Assembly: GCF_030272615.1 (NCBI RefSeq)
Contig: NC_081405.1
Location: 19,986,547-20,050,546, forward strand
Direction: 5' to 3'
DNA length: 64,000 bases
DNA from: Cryptomeria japonica
Lineage: Eukaryota; Streptophyta; Pinopsida; Cupressales; Cupressaceae
Position 1 is the first letter of the stretch, and each line of letters begins with the position of its first letter. Under the pieces are notes generated by a model. That model made no database searches, was not told where the DNA came from, and worked only from the letters and a program-made list of their open reading frames with translations. The position numbers were made by a program, and so were the translations under genes. This document shows, piece by piece, positions 1 through 11,476 of this stretch.

Positions 1-271
1 ATGTTAAGCAAGTCGTCGATCTAATCCTTCTTTTATCAATGTCAATATCATAATCATGATCAATGTTGTAATCCGATAAACATATTCAGTTCGGAAAGCA
101 TAAATCAGATAGCATAATCAAAACAGAACAAAGGAGATTAATAGGTTAGGAGAGTCTTATCTTGCGGAAGCTACTAATGCATTAACATCTTTAAATGCAT
201 AAAATATATATTCACCTGAGAAGAAATATTATTGAAATGCAAGAAGACTCAAAAGGTTGTTTGTTTCATAC

Positions 272-520
272 TTGCATCAGTTCATCACTATTCAATTCCA
301 CATTTGCTATCCCTAACTTTTTAATATAATCAGCAATGCTCCCAATAGTTGCTATAACCTGGCCCAAGAAGCCACGAGAATGGATTACCATAAATATCAA
401 AAATTGATTTGATATCATAAATAAGTCTGCATCAAAAGTTTGACCTGTGTACCATGCTCCACCAGTTATTTCCTTTGAAGGTGTCAATTCTGCCAGCATA
501 TAAACTTTCTTTGCTTGATT
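272..520 (-). CDS. RPC6: RNA polymerase III subunit RPC6/RPC34, downstream exon seen here
   Basis: This exon encodes 83 residues beginning NQAKKVYMLAELTPSKEIT and continuing GGAWYTGQTFDADL, which I recognise as the conserved core after the winged helix of RPC6/RPC34. That subunit belongs to the Pol III initiation subcomplex that contacts TFIIIB in the nucleus. The acceptor on the minus strand is TTTTGCAG before position 520, and the donor is CAA/GTATGA after 272. The exon is in phase 0 and joins directly to the 13082-13194 exon (…GVKPVS then NQAKK). The second half (IGSIADYIKKLGIANVEL) fits the second helical region of the family. Between the two halves lies an unusual hydrophobic stretch (FMISNQFLIFMVIHSRGFLG) that I do not associate with the family; it may be a retained short insertion. 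The remaining 3' exons lie outside the window. The gene symbol is a family assignment. Confidence 0.85.
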
Positions 521-2684
521 CTGCAAAACATAGAAACACAATTGAAAATATTTACCTTGAAAAACTAAAAACAAATACAATGTAACTATTAAAAATTGCA
601 GCCCTTCCATTTAGTTACCAAAGGTTGTAATATGTCAGTATTAAATGTTATTAAGCAGAGCACTATTTTGCAGGAACTCAGAAAATCCATTATAGGAAAA
701 TGGGCAGAATCAATATCACCATAACCACATTTTCTGGTGACTACATTTATATATAATATAGCCATATCCTTATTCATTTAGTCATGGACCCTAATTTGAA
801 TCACGTCCATTTACCAATACCTGTATCCCCACACCTCCAAGTAGCTATTCATTTTGTTTCATAATTCTAATACCACACTATCTATTTAACCAGAAATAAG
901 AACAGTATTTAAATCGTACAAGTTGGGTGGTGTTGGCATGCCGCTTACAAATGGAGTGGTATCTTTTGTAGATAACAAATTTTATGCTTATTGTACTTCT
1001 CTATCTCACACATTGTTTAAAAACATAAAATTCTTCAAAAAAAGGTATGGTTAAACAATGTCTAATTATCTTAGACCTATTTAAAGAAATTATTATTCAT
1101 GTCAAATATGGTTACATACAGATGGTTGTATCCAAGTGACCCTTAGTTTTATCCATTCTATATGTATTTGATCACTAGTTCACAGAGTTTTGTTCACCAG
1201 AAGAGAAGGCCATTGTATACAGATATCATAGTATAAAAAATTGGCAAACAACTCGCCAGCTGGTAAGTATTCACAAGGCAAACAAAGCTAGTGAGTTACA
1301 CAAAAATTCACCGAAAAAACTGCCCAAAAATCCACAAAAACTTGTTACTCTAACAAAAAAAACTCACTAGGTAGGGGGGTAAAAAAGGACCAATCCACCC
1401 ATTAAAACACTCGCATCCAGTCATTGTTCACACCGTTTCATTTGACCTTTTGACCCAACAAGAAAACTCACTAGGTGGGAAAGAAAGGAACAATCTACCC
1501 ATTAAAGACACTCAAATTCAGTCACTTTTCACATCATTTCATTTGATATATTGACATATTTGAGCAGATCGCATTTGTTTGCATGTGTTACTGTGTGTTT
1601 CCAAATGATCGAGTTATTGAGAGTTGTTTAGTACTTAAATGTTACAAATTTATAAAAAATGGCATGTGCCATTGAGGTCTGTGTGATCTCAGTAGCCTTA
1701 ATTTGGGCTTGGTGGTGGAAGCTCAACCCCACCTTTATCACAACAGGGAATGTGCCCAAGGAGCTGCACCCAACCCCTGAAAAAGGCAGTTACCCCTCAA
1801 CCCTATTGGAAGCTACTACTCCCAAACCCTTGCTCTAATTTTTAAAAGAAAAAAATATTTTTGGGGCCCATGTTTTCCACAAATGAAAGTTGTAAAAATA
1901 TTAGTACAATTTGAAATTTATAATCATATGATACTCTGATGTGCATTGAGCTCATTTTGTGATCTATAAATGAAGAATAAACTACTTAAAGACTTCTGTA
2001 AATTCAGTTTGATGTATATTTTTAGAAATTATTTTAAAACTTTATATGTTTTTTAAAGCATGGTTATTTTGCTGAGTTTTCTTCAATTCCCAAGACCAAG
2101 TCAAATTTAAGCCTACCAAGTTTTAGACAAGTCTGAGTTTTTAAACAACGACAAAGAAAGTGTACATTTCATATTGAAGATGATTAAATTATCCCCATTT
2201 CCAAATATAAATAAGGTGAATCTCTTTGTCCATTTGATTGTCTACCTTTATCCTAGACAGATTTTCTAGTCAAAACCTTGCTGTCACAAGTATCTAATAT
2301 TTGCTGAAAACAAAATTGGAGAAGTTCACAATTGATGGGTTGTGACATGGAAGAATGAACAACCAGAGAACATCAACTCACAGGATACTGCAGATTTCTC
2401 CAGTCTATAGCCATGAATGACTTTATTTATCAAACCAGAGATACACAACAGCAACCACAAGAGTTTGAAAATAATATGGAATGCGATGAAATAGCAAAAC
2501 CTTTAAAAGTTCCTCTAACTTGATCTCTTTTACATTGAAGAGTACAAGATACAAATGGTCTACACATTTAGGAGACAAATTATTTTACATTTAAACGTGA
2601 GTTTGATGTTTTTTAAATGTCAATACAACAAATTTAAGCTACATTGCAGTTGTTGGTGTCCTGTTGCTTGTATATATTGACATA
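521..2684. other. intron sequence, no recognisable feature
   Basis: AT-rich sequence. Its short open frames have no family signature. No terminal repeats or target duplications were found. Confidence 0.6.
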
Positions 2685-3900
2685 TGTAATGTCCCCATTT
2701 TGCGAGCATCAGAGTTTGTAAGAATTAGCCTATCATTTGACCCTCGTAGGCTAATAATTATTGATAGAGGGCCTCGTGTGGCAGTTACTTGGTGATTAGA
2801 GACATTACTCTTCAGCTGGATTCAGGTTTTGGCCTTTGCACAGGTTTTTTGACTCAGATTGGCACACACTTACTATTTATAGTAAGTCACTATTCAGGGT
2901 TTCTATTTTTAGGCAGGCATCCAATCACATGGAGAACAGGGAGAGTCGACTCCTGGCTCAGACGGCTTAGCAATCAGACAAGTACATCAAGAGATATTAA
3001 AGTTTAAGTGACTTAAGTGATTTATTTAATATTTTAATATTATTATAAAGTTCTAAAGTAACTTTATAATAATAAAGTCACTTTAATATAATAAAGTGCA
3101 TTAAGTGAATAATTTAATGTGGGAATAAATCTTTTATCCCACATTGGCGAGGAAGGTGTTTGAGCTCTCTTAAGGAAAGAATAAAAGGAAAGGCAAGAGT
3201 TCATTCTCGGCATCCAGTTGATGAATAGTATTTTGATTGATTTTTATTGTGGAGCCTAGGGCTTTCGCAATTTTCTTCTTTGATCATAGGAAACGAAAAC
3301 TTCCTATTGATAGCAATTTTGAAGGTGTGAAATAACACCTGAATTATTGTAGTTGTGGGAAAGAATACTTCAGTTCTTTCATTTGTGCAAATTGGTGAAG
3401 TTTTCGACAAGGGTTTGAAGTTTATTGTTGAAGAACATTTATAGTTGGTTGTGAATCATCCTTCTTTGGTACATGGAGTTATATCATTCTTGTTGGGAGA
3501 GATTATCAACAAATTATTCAAGGTTTTAAGAGCAGATTGCAAGTTTGTTCTTGCTGCTACAGTGCGCATGAACAGTGCGCATGAACAGTGCCGTGAACAG
3601 TGCGCTACAGTGCCATGAACAGTGCGCATGAACAGTGCCATGAATAGTGCGCTACAGTGCCGTGAACAGTGCACATGAACAGTGCGCTACAGTAGTTGGA
3701 GTTCTATAGAAGGGGATTTAGAGAGGTTGAACAGCTATATATATGTGACAAGGGATTTGCATATGAGGAGAATCAAACCAATATATCAAGGCAGCCATTG
3801 AAATACCAGGTTTTCTATCTATGGTCACTGTATTAGAAAATCATTACTTCATTGCATCATTTTCTATTATGATTATATCATGAAATATTTGGAGGTTGCA
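2685..3900. mobile_element. LTR-like fragment beginning TGTAATGTCCCC (right end unresolved)
   Basis: It starts with TGTAATGTCCCCATTTTGCG, the same terminal motif as elements F and G. Promoter-like A/G-rich sequence follows near 3170-3200, then a GAACAGTGC array. I found no matching GGGACATTACA end, so the right boundary is a guess. Confidence 0.4.
3559..3695. repeat. short tandem repeat of GAACAGTGC/CATGAACAGTGCG units
   Basis: About ten imperfect units of 9-13 bp alternate GAACAGTGC, GCATGAACAGTGC and GCTACAGTGC. The array lies in the downstream part of the TGTAATGTCCCC element. It explains the short frames here, which are not coding. Confidence 0.8.
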
Positions 3901-4589
3901 TATGTTTAATGGAGATATAATTTGCATATTCCACATTCAACATTGATCAGCCATTTAGCTTTCATGCCAATTGTTTGATTAAATGCCTAATGGCTGTAGG
4001 TGTACTTTGGGATGCATGACAAGTGTTTGTCTTAATGTCAACTAGCTGTACTAGTTAATTTCAGTCATTACATATGTGTGGAAAGGTCTAAAACAGCTAG
4101 TATATCATTTCTATAACAACTTTGCATTGTTAGAAGCTTCCATAACTTCATTTGCAGCCTACAAACCCAAAGAAGACAAAGAAAGTATTCACTACAGCGG
4201 CTTCAAACATTGTATGCCAAATGTTTGACAATATTCCTTGGTGTTCAAATAAGCAAAAACAGGGTCAGATTAGCCAAGGGATATTACAACATATTACACT
4301 ACTATAATCATATCTCTATTCTCATATTGCTTCTTATTCATGTAGTCTATGGGTGGTCATCATCAATGCATGTGGTAGATGGTTGTTTTCTAGATTTCTT
4401 TGTTTTATGGACAGTTGGAGATATCATTGTCTTCTTCCCTCCTTCCCTCCCTCCTTTCCATTGCTCAGTGAGAAACACAAAAGATATATATGAGCAGGAT
4501 GAAGAATCTGTAGACAACAAAATAACATACCTTTAAAATCAATGACAAACAGAAAAAACAAGCAACTATTTGAATCTGCAGTTTTTAAA
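3901..4589. other. intron sequence, no recognisable feature
   Basis: No element ends or protein-family matches were recognised. The plus-strand open frame near 4210-4536 has no family signature. Confidence 0.5.
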
Positions 4590-4594
4590 GTGCC

Positions 4595-5803
4595 TGTTAG
4601 ACTTTTCAAATAACCAGAGGGCAACTGAGAGGGGGGGGTGAATCGGTTGTCACCAGATTACCGGAACCTTAAGCATTTAAAACTTTATTACCGGAACACA
4701 TAAGATCAATACCGGAATACATAAACCAATTACCGAAATAATAGATATACCAATTAAGCACAAGCAACAATTAGAGAATAGTTACCATCCACATGACACC
4801 AAGATTTGTACGTGGAAAACCCGGTGAAGGGAAAAACCACGGTGAGAAGCCTACCCATAGTTAGATAATACTTCTGCAGTAAGTATGTGATTACAAATTG
4901 AGGGGCCTGCACTTGCAGGAAGGCCAACAGCTTAGAGCACACTGCTCATTACAAAAGGAATCTCACTGACTACATAAGAAATCCATACTACAATCCGGAA
5001 AAAAGAATGAACTGCAATAATAGCATCTCCTATGCCTGAGTACGGTTCCGGTTGTGCTCAATACCGAAGGTCTTAAACCTCTTGCATAAACCCAACTCGA
5101 TCACCTATGATCGACCAAATCCTCTGCATGAATGATTATTACATTATTCGCTTGCATACCATGATCTACAATGAGATCATACACATATATATACAAACCC
5201 TAGACTTTAAACAATTAGGTCGGCCACCCAAACAATAAAACCTATTACATAATTATAAAACATGTCGGCCTGAGGCCAAACAAATATCATCCAACCCATA
5301 AGTCATCTTGGAAACACATCGAGAAGTCCCAACAACACATTACATTAAGACGGTCCATAACCTAGATAGCACCGGACCCAATTTAGGTCCACACACGCTA
5401 AAGCAATGATCCCAATCAGTCAAGGCTCGAACACGATCACCATCAGCATCTTGAATCCCTACTAGAAGCCGCACCAACACCACTTATGCATAGTATCAAA
5501 AGATCTTCAACAAAGCTCTGCCGATGAAACCCTCACCGGATCAATAAACCAGGGTTACCAGCATATAAGATAGCATCCGATCACCAAATCAATACCAACT
5601 GACTGAACATATATCTGAGTAGCATGAATAGCAGATCTAAGCCAAAGCATACCGGAGTACCGGATCAACACAATCTTACCAACCAGAAACCAATCATCCT
5701 ACTAGGACCAACCGGATACTGGTAAACAACCAAAGCAACTAGTGTTGACATCAATGACAAAACATCAATGCAACACATAATCAATTCCTCCAAATTGCCA
5801 ACA
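4595..5803 (-). mobile_element. solo LTR of a Copia-type retrotransposon
   Basis: A 1,209 bp unit runs from TGTTAGACTTTTC to AAATTGCCAACA with the perfect 5 bp target duplication GTGCC at 4590-4594 and 5804-5808. The minus strand is the sense strand. Its end carries a C-run (GATTCACCCCCCCCTCTCAG), like the end of the element E LTR, and it begins TGTTGGCAA, resembling E's TGTTGGATA. There is no internal region, so it is a solo LTR left by recombination. Confidence 0.88.
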
Positions 5804-5808
5804 GTGCC

Positions 5809-6402
5809 ACCAAATAAACTTAGTCCATTTGCTAAGCCTTCCATGATGCAACAGTGCTAAACAACCCAAAAGACATCATGCAAACTGCCACAAAAAAATT
5901 CAATGTCTTTCCAATCCTCCAATTCAATGAGTAAACGTACAGACCACTTTTCCATGTATACCAACAATCATCTCTAAAGTTAACAATATTTCTTTAAGTT
6001 CCCCAGTCTCTTCCAGCAAGGATAAATGCTTGGGACCAAATGTGTTCCTGTTGTAACACTCTTTCAGAATTTTTGGGAGATCAAGAAAACTGAGGGCTTG
6101 CAACTGTGAAGGAATGTGAGAGAAATAAATAGGATGTCAGATGTGTCAATTGGATCACACTCATCCTCATCCAAAAATAAGCCTACAAAACTCTCTTGAT
6201 GCTATTTGATCAATCTAACATTTTTAAATAGTCTATAAAAAAATCTTCTGCAAAATCATTGCTCACAGAATTCTGCCAATGATCCATATCAATTTGACCC
6301 AAACAATCAGCTCTTGCTCTGAACAATCCTGCATTGCTCTAAACTCCCCTCTCTTCACATAGCAAAAGAATCCATGGAAAAACATCAAACTGAACATGCC
6401 AA
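5809..6402. other. intron sequence, no recognisable feature
   Basis: No protein, RNA gene or element boundary was recognised. Confidence 0.5.
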
Positions 6403-7895
6403 TGTAATGTCCCAACTTGGGATTAACCAATCACTCTATATTGCAGAATGGCTGTAGCTGTATGCCTGAATCTGATTTACTTATATCAGATCTGTCCTTC
6501 CTTAACTCATCTGCCATAAATGTGCTGTTATGCTCAGAATGTTAAATTTTGGATCAGATTTGATATGCGAGTGGTTTTAAATTTATTTCTATTACTTGGT
6601 TCACAACTAAGCTATATGACTATGAACTCTATGTGCAGGTTGCTGCATGTATGAAGAGAACACAACTTAATTCATAAAGTATTTGCTGGACTGCAAATGA
6701 AGGAGATCGATGTCTTATTGGCTTGCACTTTCGATTTCTGTACTTACCTTTTAGAATCGAACTCTATCATGATATATATATCACGGTATAGGCATGTCAA
6801 TGAATAGACATGCCTCTACGTACGTGGAGACATGTCTCTTCATTGAGATGCCTCTCTGCATACCGATTCATATAACCATTTAGCAAGATAACGATTCACA
6901 TAACCGTTTGTTATTTATTAACAGCAGGTAACGATTCTCATAATCATTGGTTATTATTATTATCAGCAGGTTATCAGCAGGTAACGATTCACATAATCGT
7001 TTTGATATGAAGATCGACCATAGTCGATTCAAACAGCGATTAATAATATCGAACTGTTTAATGTGGATGATCGATTTATATTGATCATTCCATTTGATCA
7101 ATATAATCGATACTTATGATCATTTACCAAATGATAAGTAATTTGGTGCTCATATTCAATTTGGTATAAACAATGTGATTAATATAATCGATATTACTTA
7201 TCGATTCAACATGAATTTAATCTCAATGATTTATCAACAGCATAATTAATGATTTAATATTTCAATCATAAATTATGTATATATATATATTCATACATAT
7301 AAAAATTAATAAGAACACTTATTATTACTCTTATTATTACATATATTAATATGTATATATACATATTAACAAATCATTAATCATGCTGATGTTATAGTGA
7401 GCATTACTTATACATATGATTTGATGAGATTACTCCAACCGAAGCTATAAATCATCAACACAGAAATCTGCCTTAACTGATCTTCTATTATATCACTATA
7501 TGCTCCTCTTTTAAATCTGCATGTACTTCTCTCTTAAATCTGCCAGATATAATCTTCACACAAGTCTGCTTCTCTAAGTAATTTTCTGCTCTTTGAAATA
7601 ATCTTCTGCACTTGAAATCTGCTGATGTTAAAAGATCTAACTTGTATACCTTTTTTTCTACTTTACTATAAACCACAACTTCATTTATACATGCTTGGAG
7701 AAGCTCGACTCCTTGAAAAGACGTGTCCTTTACAAAGGAGGACAACTTAACATTTATATGCACCCTTTCAAACTTGGTCACTTGCCTTAAGGGGTCGGCC
7801 CCTTTGAAATAAATATAATTATTATTATTTTTTTAAACTTTAAAACTCTAACTTAAGCACCAAAATGGGTTGGCCACTTTTGAGAAAAACAATTA
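6403..7895. mobile_element. LTR-like fragment beginning TGTAATGTCCC (right end unresolved)
   Basis: It begins TGTAATGTCCCAACTTGGG and contains a TCAGATCTGTCCTTCC stretch like the TCAGATCTGTCTGC stretches in element F, so it probably belongs to the same family. The right end was not found; the limit is set only by the next element. Confidence 0.35.
6862..7001. repeat. four copies of a 19 bp imperfect palindrome
   Basis: Copies lie at 6862, 6890, 6930 and 6983. The clearest is AACGATTCACATAATCGTT (7 bp arms, 5 nt loop). The other three carry arm mutations. They sit inside the LTR-like fragment at 6403. Confidence 0.75.
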
Positions 7896-7903
7896 GTTTA
7901 ATG

Positions 7904-8305
7904 CTATGTTACCCCAAGTTTCCGGGACGGGGATGACAGGGGAAGGGGGTACGCATTTCCGGGATGGTGATTGTTTTTGTCACTTTTGGGGATGGCTAGG
8001 GGACGGCTATATAAAAATAGGGAAAATTAAAATATAATGGGAAATTTAAAATATTCATATGAAAACATGGATAAAACATATATATACATTATAGAACCTT
8101 AACATATAAGAACCAGCAGAGTTCTTATGGCAAATTTGTGTTAAATTGAGAGTCAAAGTCAAATTGCTTATAGAATTCGTGATCAAAATTCACTGTCTAT
8201 ATGCAGAATTTATGGGGACGTCCCTAGGAGTCCCCTGTCCTCGGGACATCCCCGGGACAGGGATGCCTAAAAAAAATACCGGGGACACGTCCCCGAGTAA
8301 CGTAG
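7904..8305. mobile_element. 402 bp hAT-type MITE
   Basis: It is flanked by the perfect 8 bp duplication GTTTAATG (7896-7903 and 8306-8313), as expected for hAT transposons. The terminal inverted repeats are CTATGTTAC and CTACGTTAC. The subterminal regions are rich in GGGACG/CGTCCC motifs in inverted orientation, a typical arrangement of transposase-binding repeats. No coding capacity was seen. Confidence 0.85.
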
Positions 8306-8313
8306 GTTTAATG

Positions 8314-9973
8314 GCTTTTAAGTTTTAATTCAACGTTTCATCATAGGTATAATAGGCCAATATATTATATTCAATCTCTCTTGGGTGCCAAGATGGAGGA
8401 GGTTGGCTAGCATTAGGAACTCGAAATAATTAATAAATGTTGCTTATATCTTTCTCATGGGTCAACGATTACTTCCTTCTGCCCTAGTCGGCCCTTAACA
8501 TGCCATGCATCCTAGGTATTAATAATGTTGCGATTGGTTTGTTGATCGCTGCGATGGGGGAATGACAGCCAAAGCCTTGAACAATACAATTAGAGCTGTC
8601 TATTGCTGCTTCTGCAATCATTTGGTTTCTTATAGCATTCCGTTTTTGGATTTCAAGCTGTATTACCAGTCCCACATTTTCTGTCACCATAACTGGGTAC
8701 TAGATCAACCTTTTCAATTTCTCGTGGTCTAAAACAAGTTGATCCTTCATCATCATATTTTCTTACATGGAGTTAAGCTCATCATTAACTACATTGAGTT
8801 TCTACAATAAATCATGGAGTGCATTTCTGGATGATGCACTTATGACGACCACCACTTGGCCTTAGAAAATATTGAATTTGATAACCTCTCCTTTATACCT
8901 TAATCCTTCAATAGTCATAACTCTTTATTTCACGCCTTTTGACCATTCATTGAACTTAATTAAATTTTAATTTTATATTTAATAAGTATATTGTATTTTT
9001 TTTATATTGTAATTTATTATTATTATTTATTATTAAATCCCATTTCAAAAAGGCGACATAAAAAATCATTAGTGAACTCTACAACTAGCAGCATATCACT
9101 AGAAAGCAACTAGTTTGTGGTTTGTCTATAGAAATGAGATTCTGGTTCAATCCCTGAGTCCAACCCTTGGTGTACCGAAATGTATCCATTAGTAGACATT
9201 TTGATATCGATACACCATTGATATCCCCCTCAAATTTAATTTTTTGGGGGGTATTCAGCATGTGTTAATTGAATCGAAGCATGTACATTAAATATTGAAA
9301 GTTTCAACATGGAGATTCTGTTCGGAAATGTGCGAGGGGCCTGGAGCACGAGTGTGACACAATGAAGGAGAGCAGGTAAGTGTGGTGAAGAGCGGGAGAT
9401 GTGGCATTCGGAGGCACAACACTCAAAAACTTGCATCAATGAAGGGTTTGGCAATTTCTCCTAGCAAATTCTATGCACTTGGTCTGGGTTTAGACCCTCT
9501 CAGGGCTTTGTCAAGCGGCTTGCAATAGGACTCCCCTCTTCCTATTTCCCCCAATCCTATTGTTCCTAACCAGTAGGTGCCCACACCCCTTTCGGCCCGC
9601 TTACTTGTCAAGGGGTGCAAGAATATGGGCAACTGATTTCATGAGTGTAGCGACTTCTATAAAATGAATATCTCCTTGGGAAACCCTAACCCGCCTCTTA
9701 AATCATCATCACAGATTTCAGATGCCAAATCCCCCTCAAGTTCCAAGCTCAATCTCAAGTCCTATTCCCTCCCATCCGTTTGGTATTCACACCTTTACTT
9801 TGGGAGAATCAAAGGTGGTTTTAAGCAAAAGACCCTATAGATTTTCATATCTCTAACTCCTGTATTGATGGGATTTTCGCCATGGTTAAGAATCAATCCC
9901 TTATCATCATGTCTCAGCAAATGCTCTACCCTTGATCAGTTTGTGGATTGGATGAACTCAACTTAAGTAGCGT
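8314..9973. other. intron sequence, no recognisable feature
   Basis: The minus-strand frame at 8484-8690 and the other short frames lack a recognisable domain. The part after about 9440 may be the decayed 5' portion of the LINE relic that follows. Confidence 0.45.
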
Positions 9974-11194
9974 GGCCATCCCACTATTGAAATTCTAGAT
10001 TTTGGCTTTTTTCTCCTTTGCTTTAACTCTATGGAGGATTGCACCTTTATGAGGCAAAATGGCCCTTGGTTTTATGGACAATCAGACCTTTTTTTATTTC
10101 CCCTTGGTCCCCCTTTTTTTATCTAGCAGCTGCAAAACATCTCTTCCATTCCTATCTGGATCAGATTGTATATTCTTCCTTTGATCATGCAAGACCCTTG
10201 GCTCATCAAGAATATGATTGATCAGGTTGGTTCTTTTGTGAAGCTTGATTCTGACTCAGCTGTTTCCTTTAGGAGGTATACTCAAGTCTGTGCCTATATT
10301 GACATATCAAAGCCTATGATCATTCAGTCTCAATACATTTCGCTTTTGGCACATGGATTCAATTCTTAAACTATGAAGGCCTCCCATTGAGATACTATCA
10401 TTGCAACATGTTAGGCCATAAGCTTGTTGGGTGCACTTCTTCTAAGTCAATCACTATAAGGAAGTTCAACTTCAACCTCAAAAATTTGATCAAGAAGCCT
10501 ACCAATCCAGAATCAGGGTAAGTTCATGGCTCTCCATACAGAGCCCAACCTTGTTCTTGAGACTCTTGCAGATGCCTCCATACCTGTGGAGCCACCCTCT
10601 TGTCAGAATCCCCCCGAAGAAGATTTTCTTGGAACTAATCAACTTGCTGAGTGGGCGGATCACTGTTCTGATTCAGAGGGCACTTTTCCCTTTTTGGAGG
10701 ACCTTCACGATGAGGTTGTAAATTACATAGATTATGATGATGTGGTTGTTCCTACAAAAAAGTGCTCCATAGCTCAAACTGTCAGCGGCTTTTCAAAACC
10801 AAACATTAGTGCACCGAGGAAGAACAAAGGGCATAAATCTGAAGCAGAGAAACTTTGGATAGAAGGCAGAGACACTGTTGATGATGGAACCCAATGGGCC
10901 ATGGATGCCCTTCTCATTAGGAGCAGGCAAAAGGGTTTAGTCAAACAAACTTGATGTGTGGTTCTTGTCTTGAGGGCAGTCCTTTTCGCCCTTGAGTTCT
11001 CAATTGAACTCTTTCACTAAAGACACTTGTTTTTTCATTCTCTCCACAGGATTCTTGTGCCCATTATTTCCCTTTGAGTCAACTCTTTATCCTTTGTGAT
11101 CCCCACTCATGGATTTCAAGCTGTTAACCTTTATTTCATTTGTTTCTATATTGGGAATGGGCCCCATCCCCACAGCTTGACTATCAAAAAAAAA
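9974..11194 (+). pseudogene. LINE (L1-type) ORF1/gag relic with DUF4283 and a zinc knuckle
   Basis: One frame from 9974 reads GHPTIEILDFGFFLLCFNSM then EDCTFMRQNGPWFYG, matching the DUF4283 pattern (…FEDxxxxxxxGPWFYG…) of plant non-LTR retrotransposon ORF1 proteins. After frameshifts, YEGLPLRYYHCNMLGHKLVG resembles the associated CCHC knuckle with its first cysteine changed to tyrosine. An open frame at 10526-10954 (142 residues, acidic then basic) would be the C-terminal tail. The relic ends in a 9-base A-run at 11186-11194, consistent with a LINE 3' end. No endonuclease or reverse transcriptase follows. Confidence 0.65.
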
Positions 11195-11476
11195 TATTGA
11201 AGGTTAAATTTCACACAAATCATAGGTAGTCTCTGCTGAAATAAAATTCATCTAAAATGATAGCAATTTAATTTATCTAGAATCAGCTAAATGTTCATAT
11301 GTTAAAATGTAATTAAAACTGTTTGAATTACGAGATGGTTGACTCCTATTGAAGGATGGCTGGGCTATGACTTGTGCCCTTTCAGCTGTGTTTGATGCCT
11401 ATTGTTGTTGTTCTTATAGCAATGTTTTGTAATGTTTTCGGGATTCTTATTCCAACAAAAAAATATTCAAACCTTA

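Noticed and set aside
266-610. Single 114-residue frame starting at 610
   Set aside because: Only the part from 520 down to 272 is coding; residues before NQAKK come from the intron, as the acceptor TTTTGCAG and the in-frame upstream exon show.
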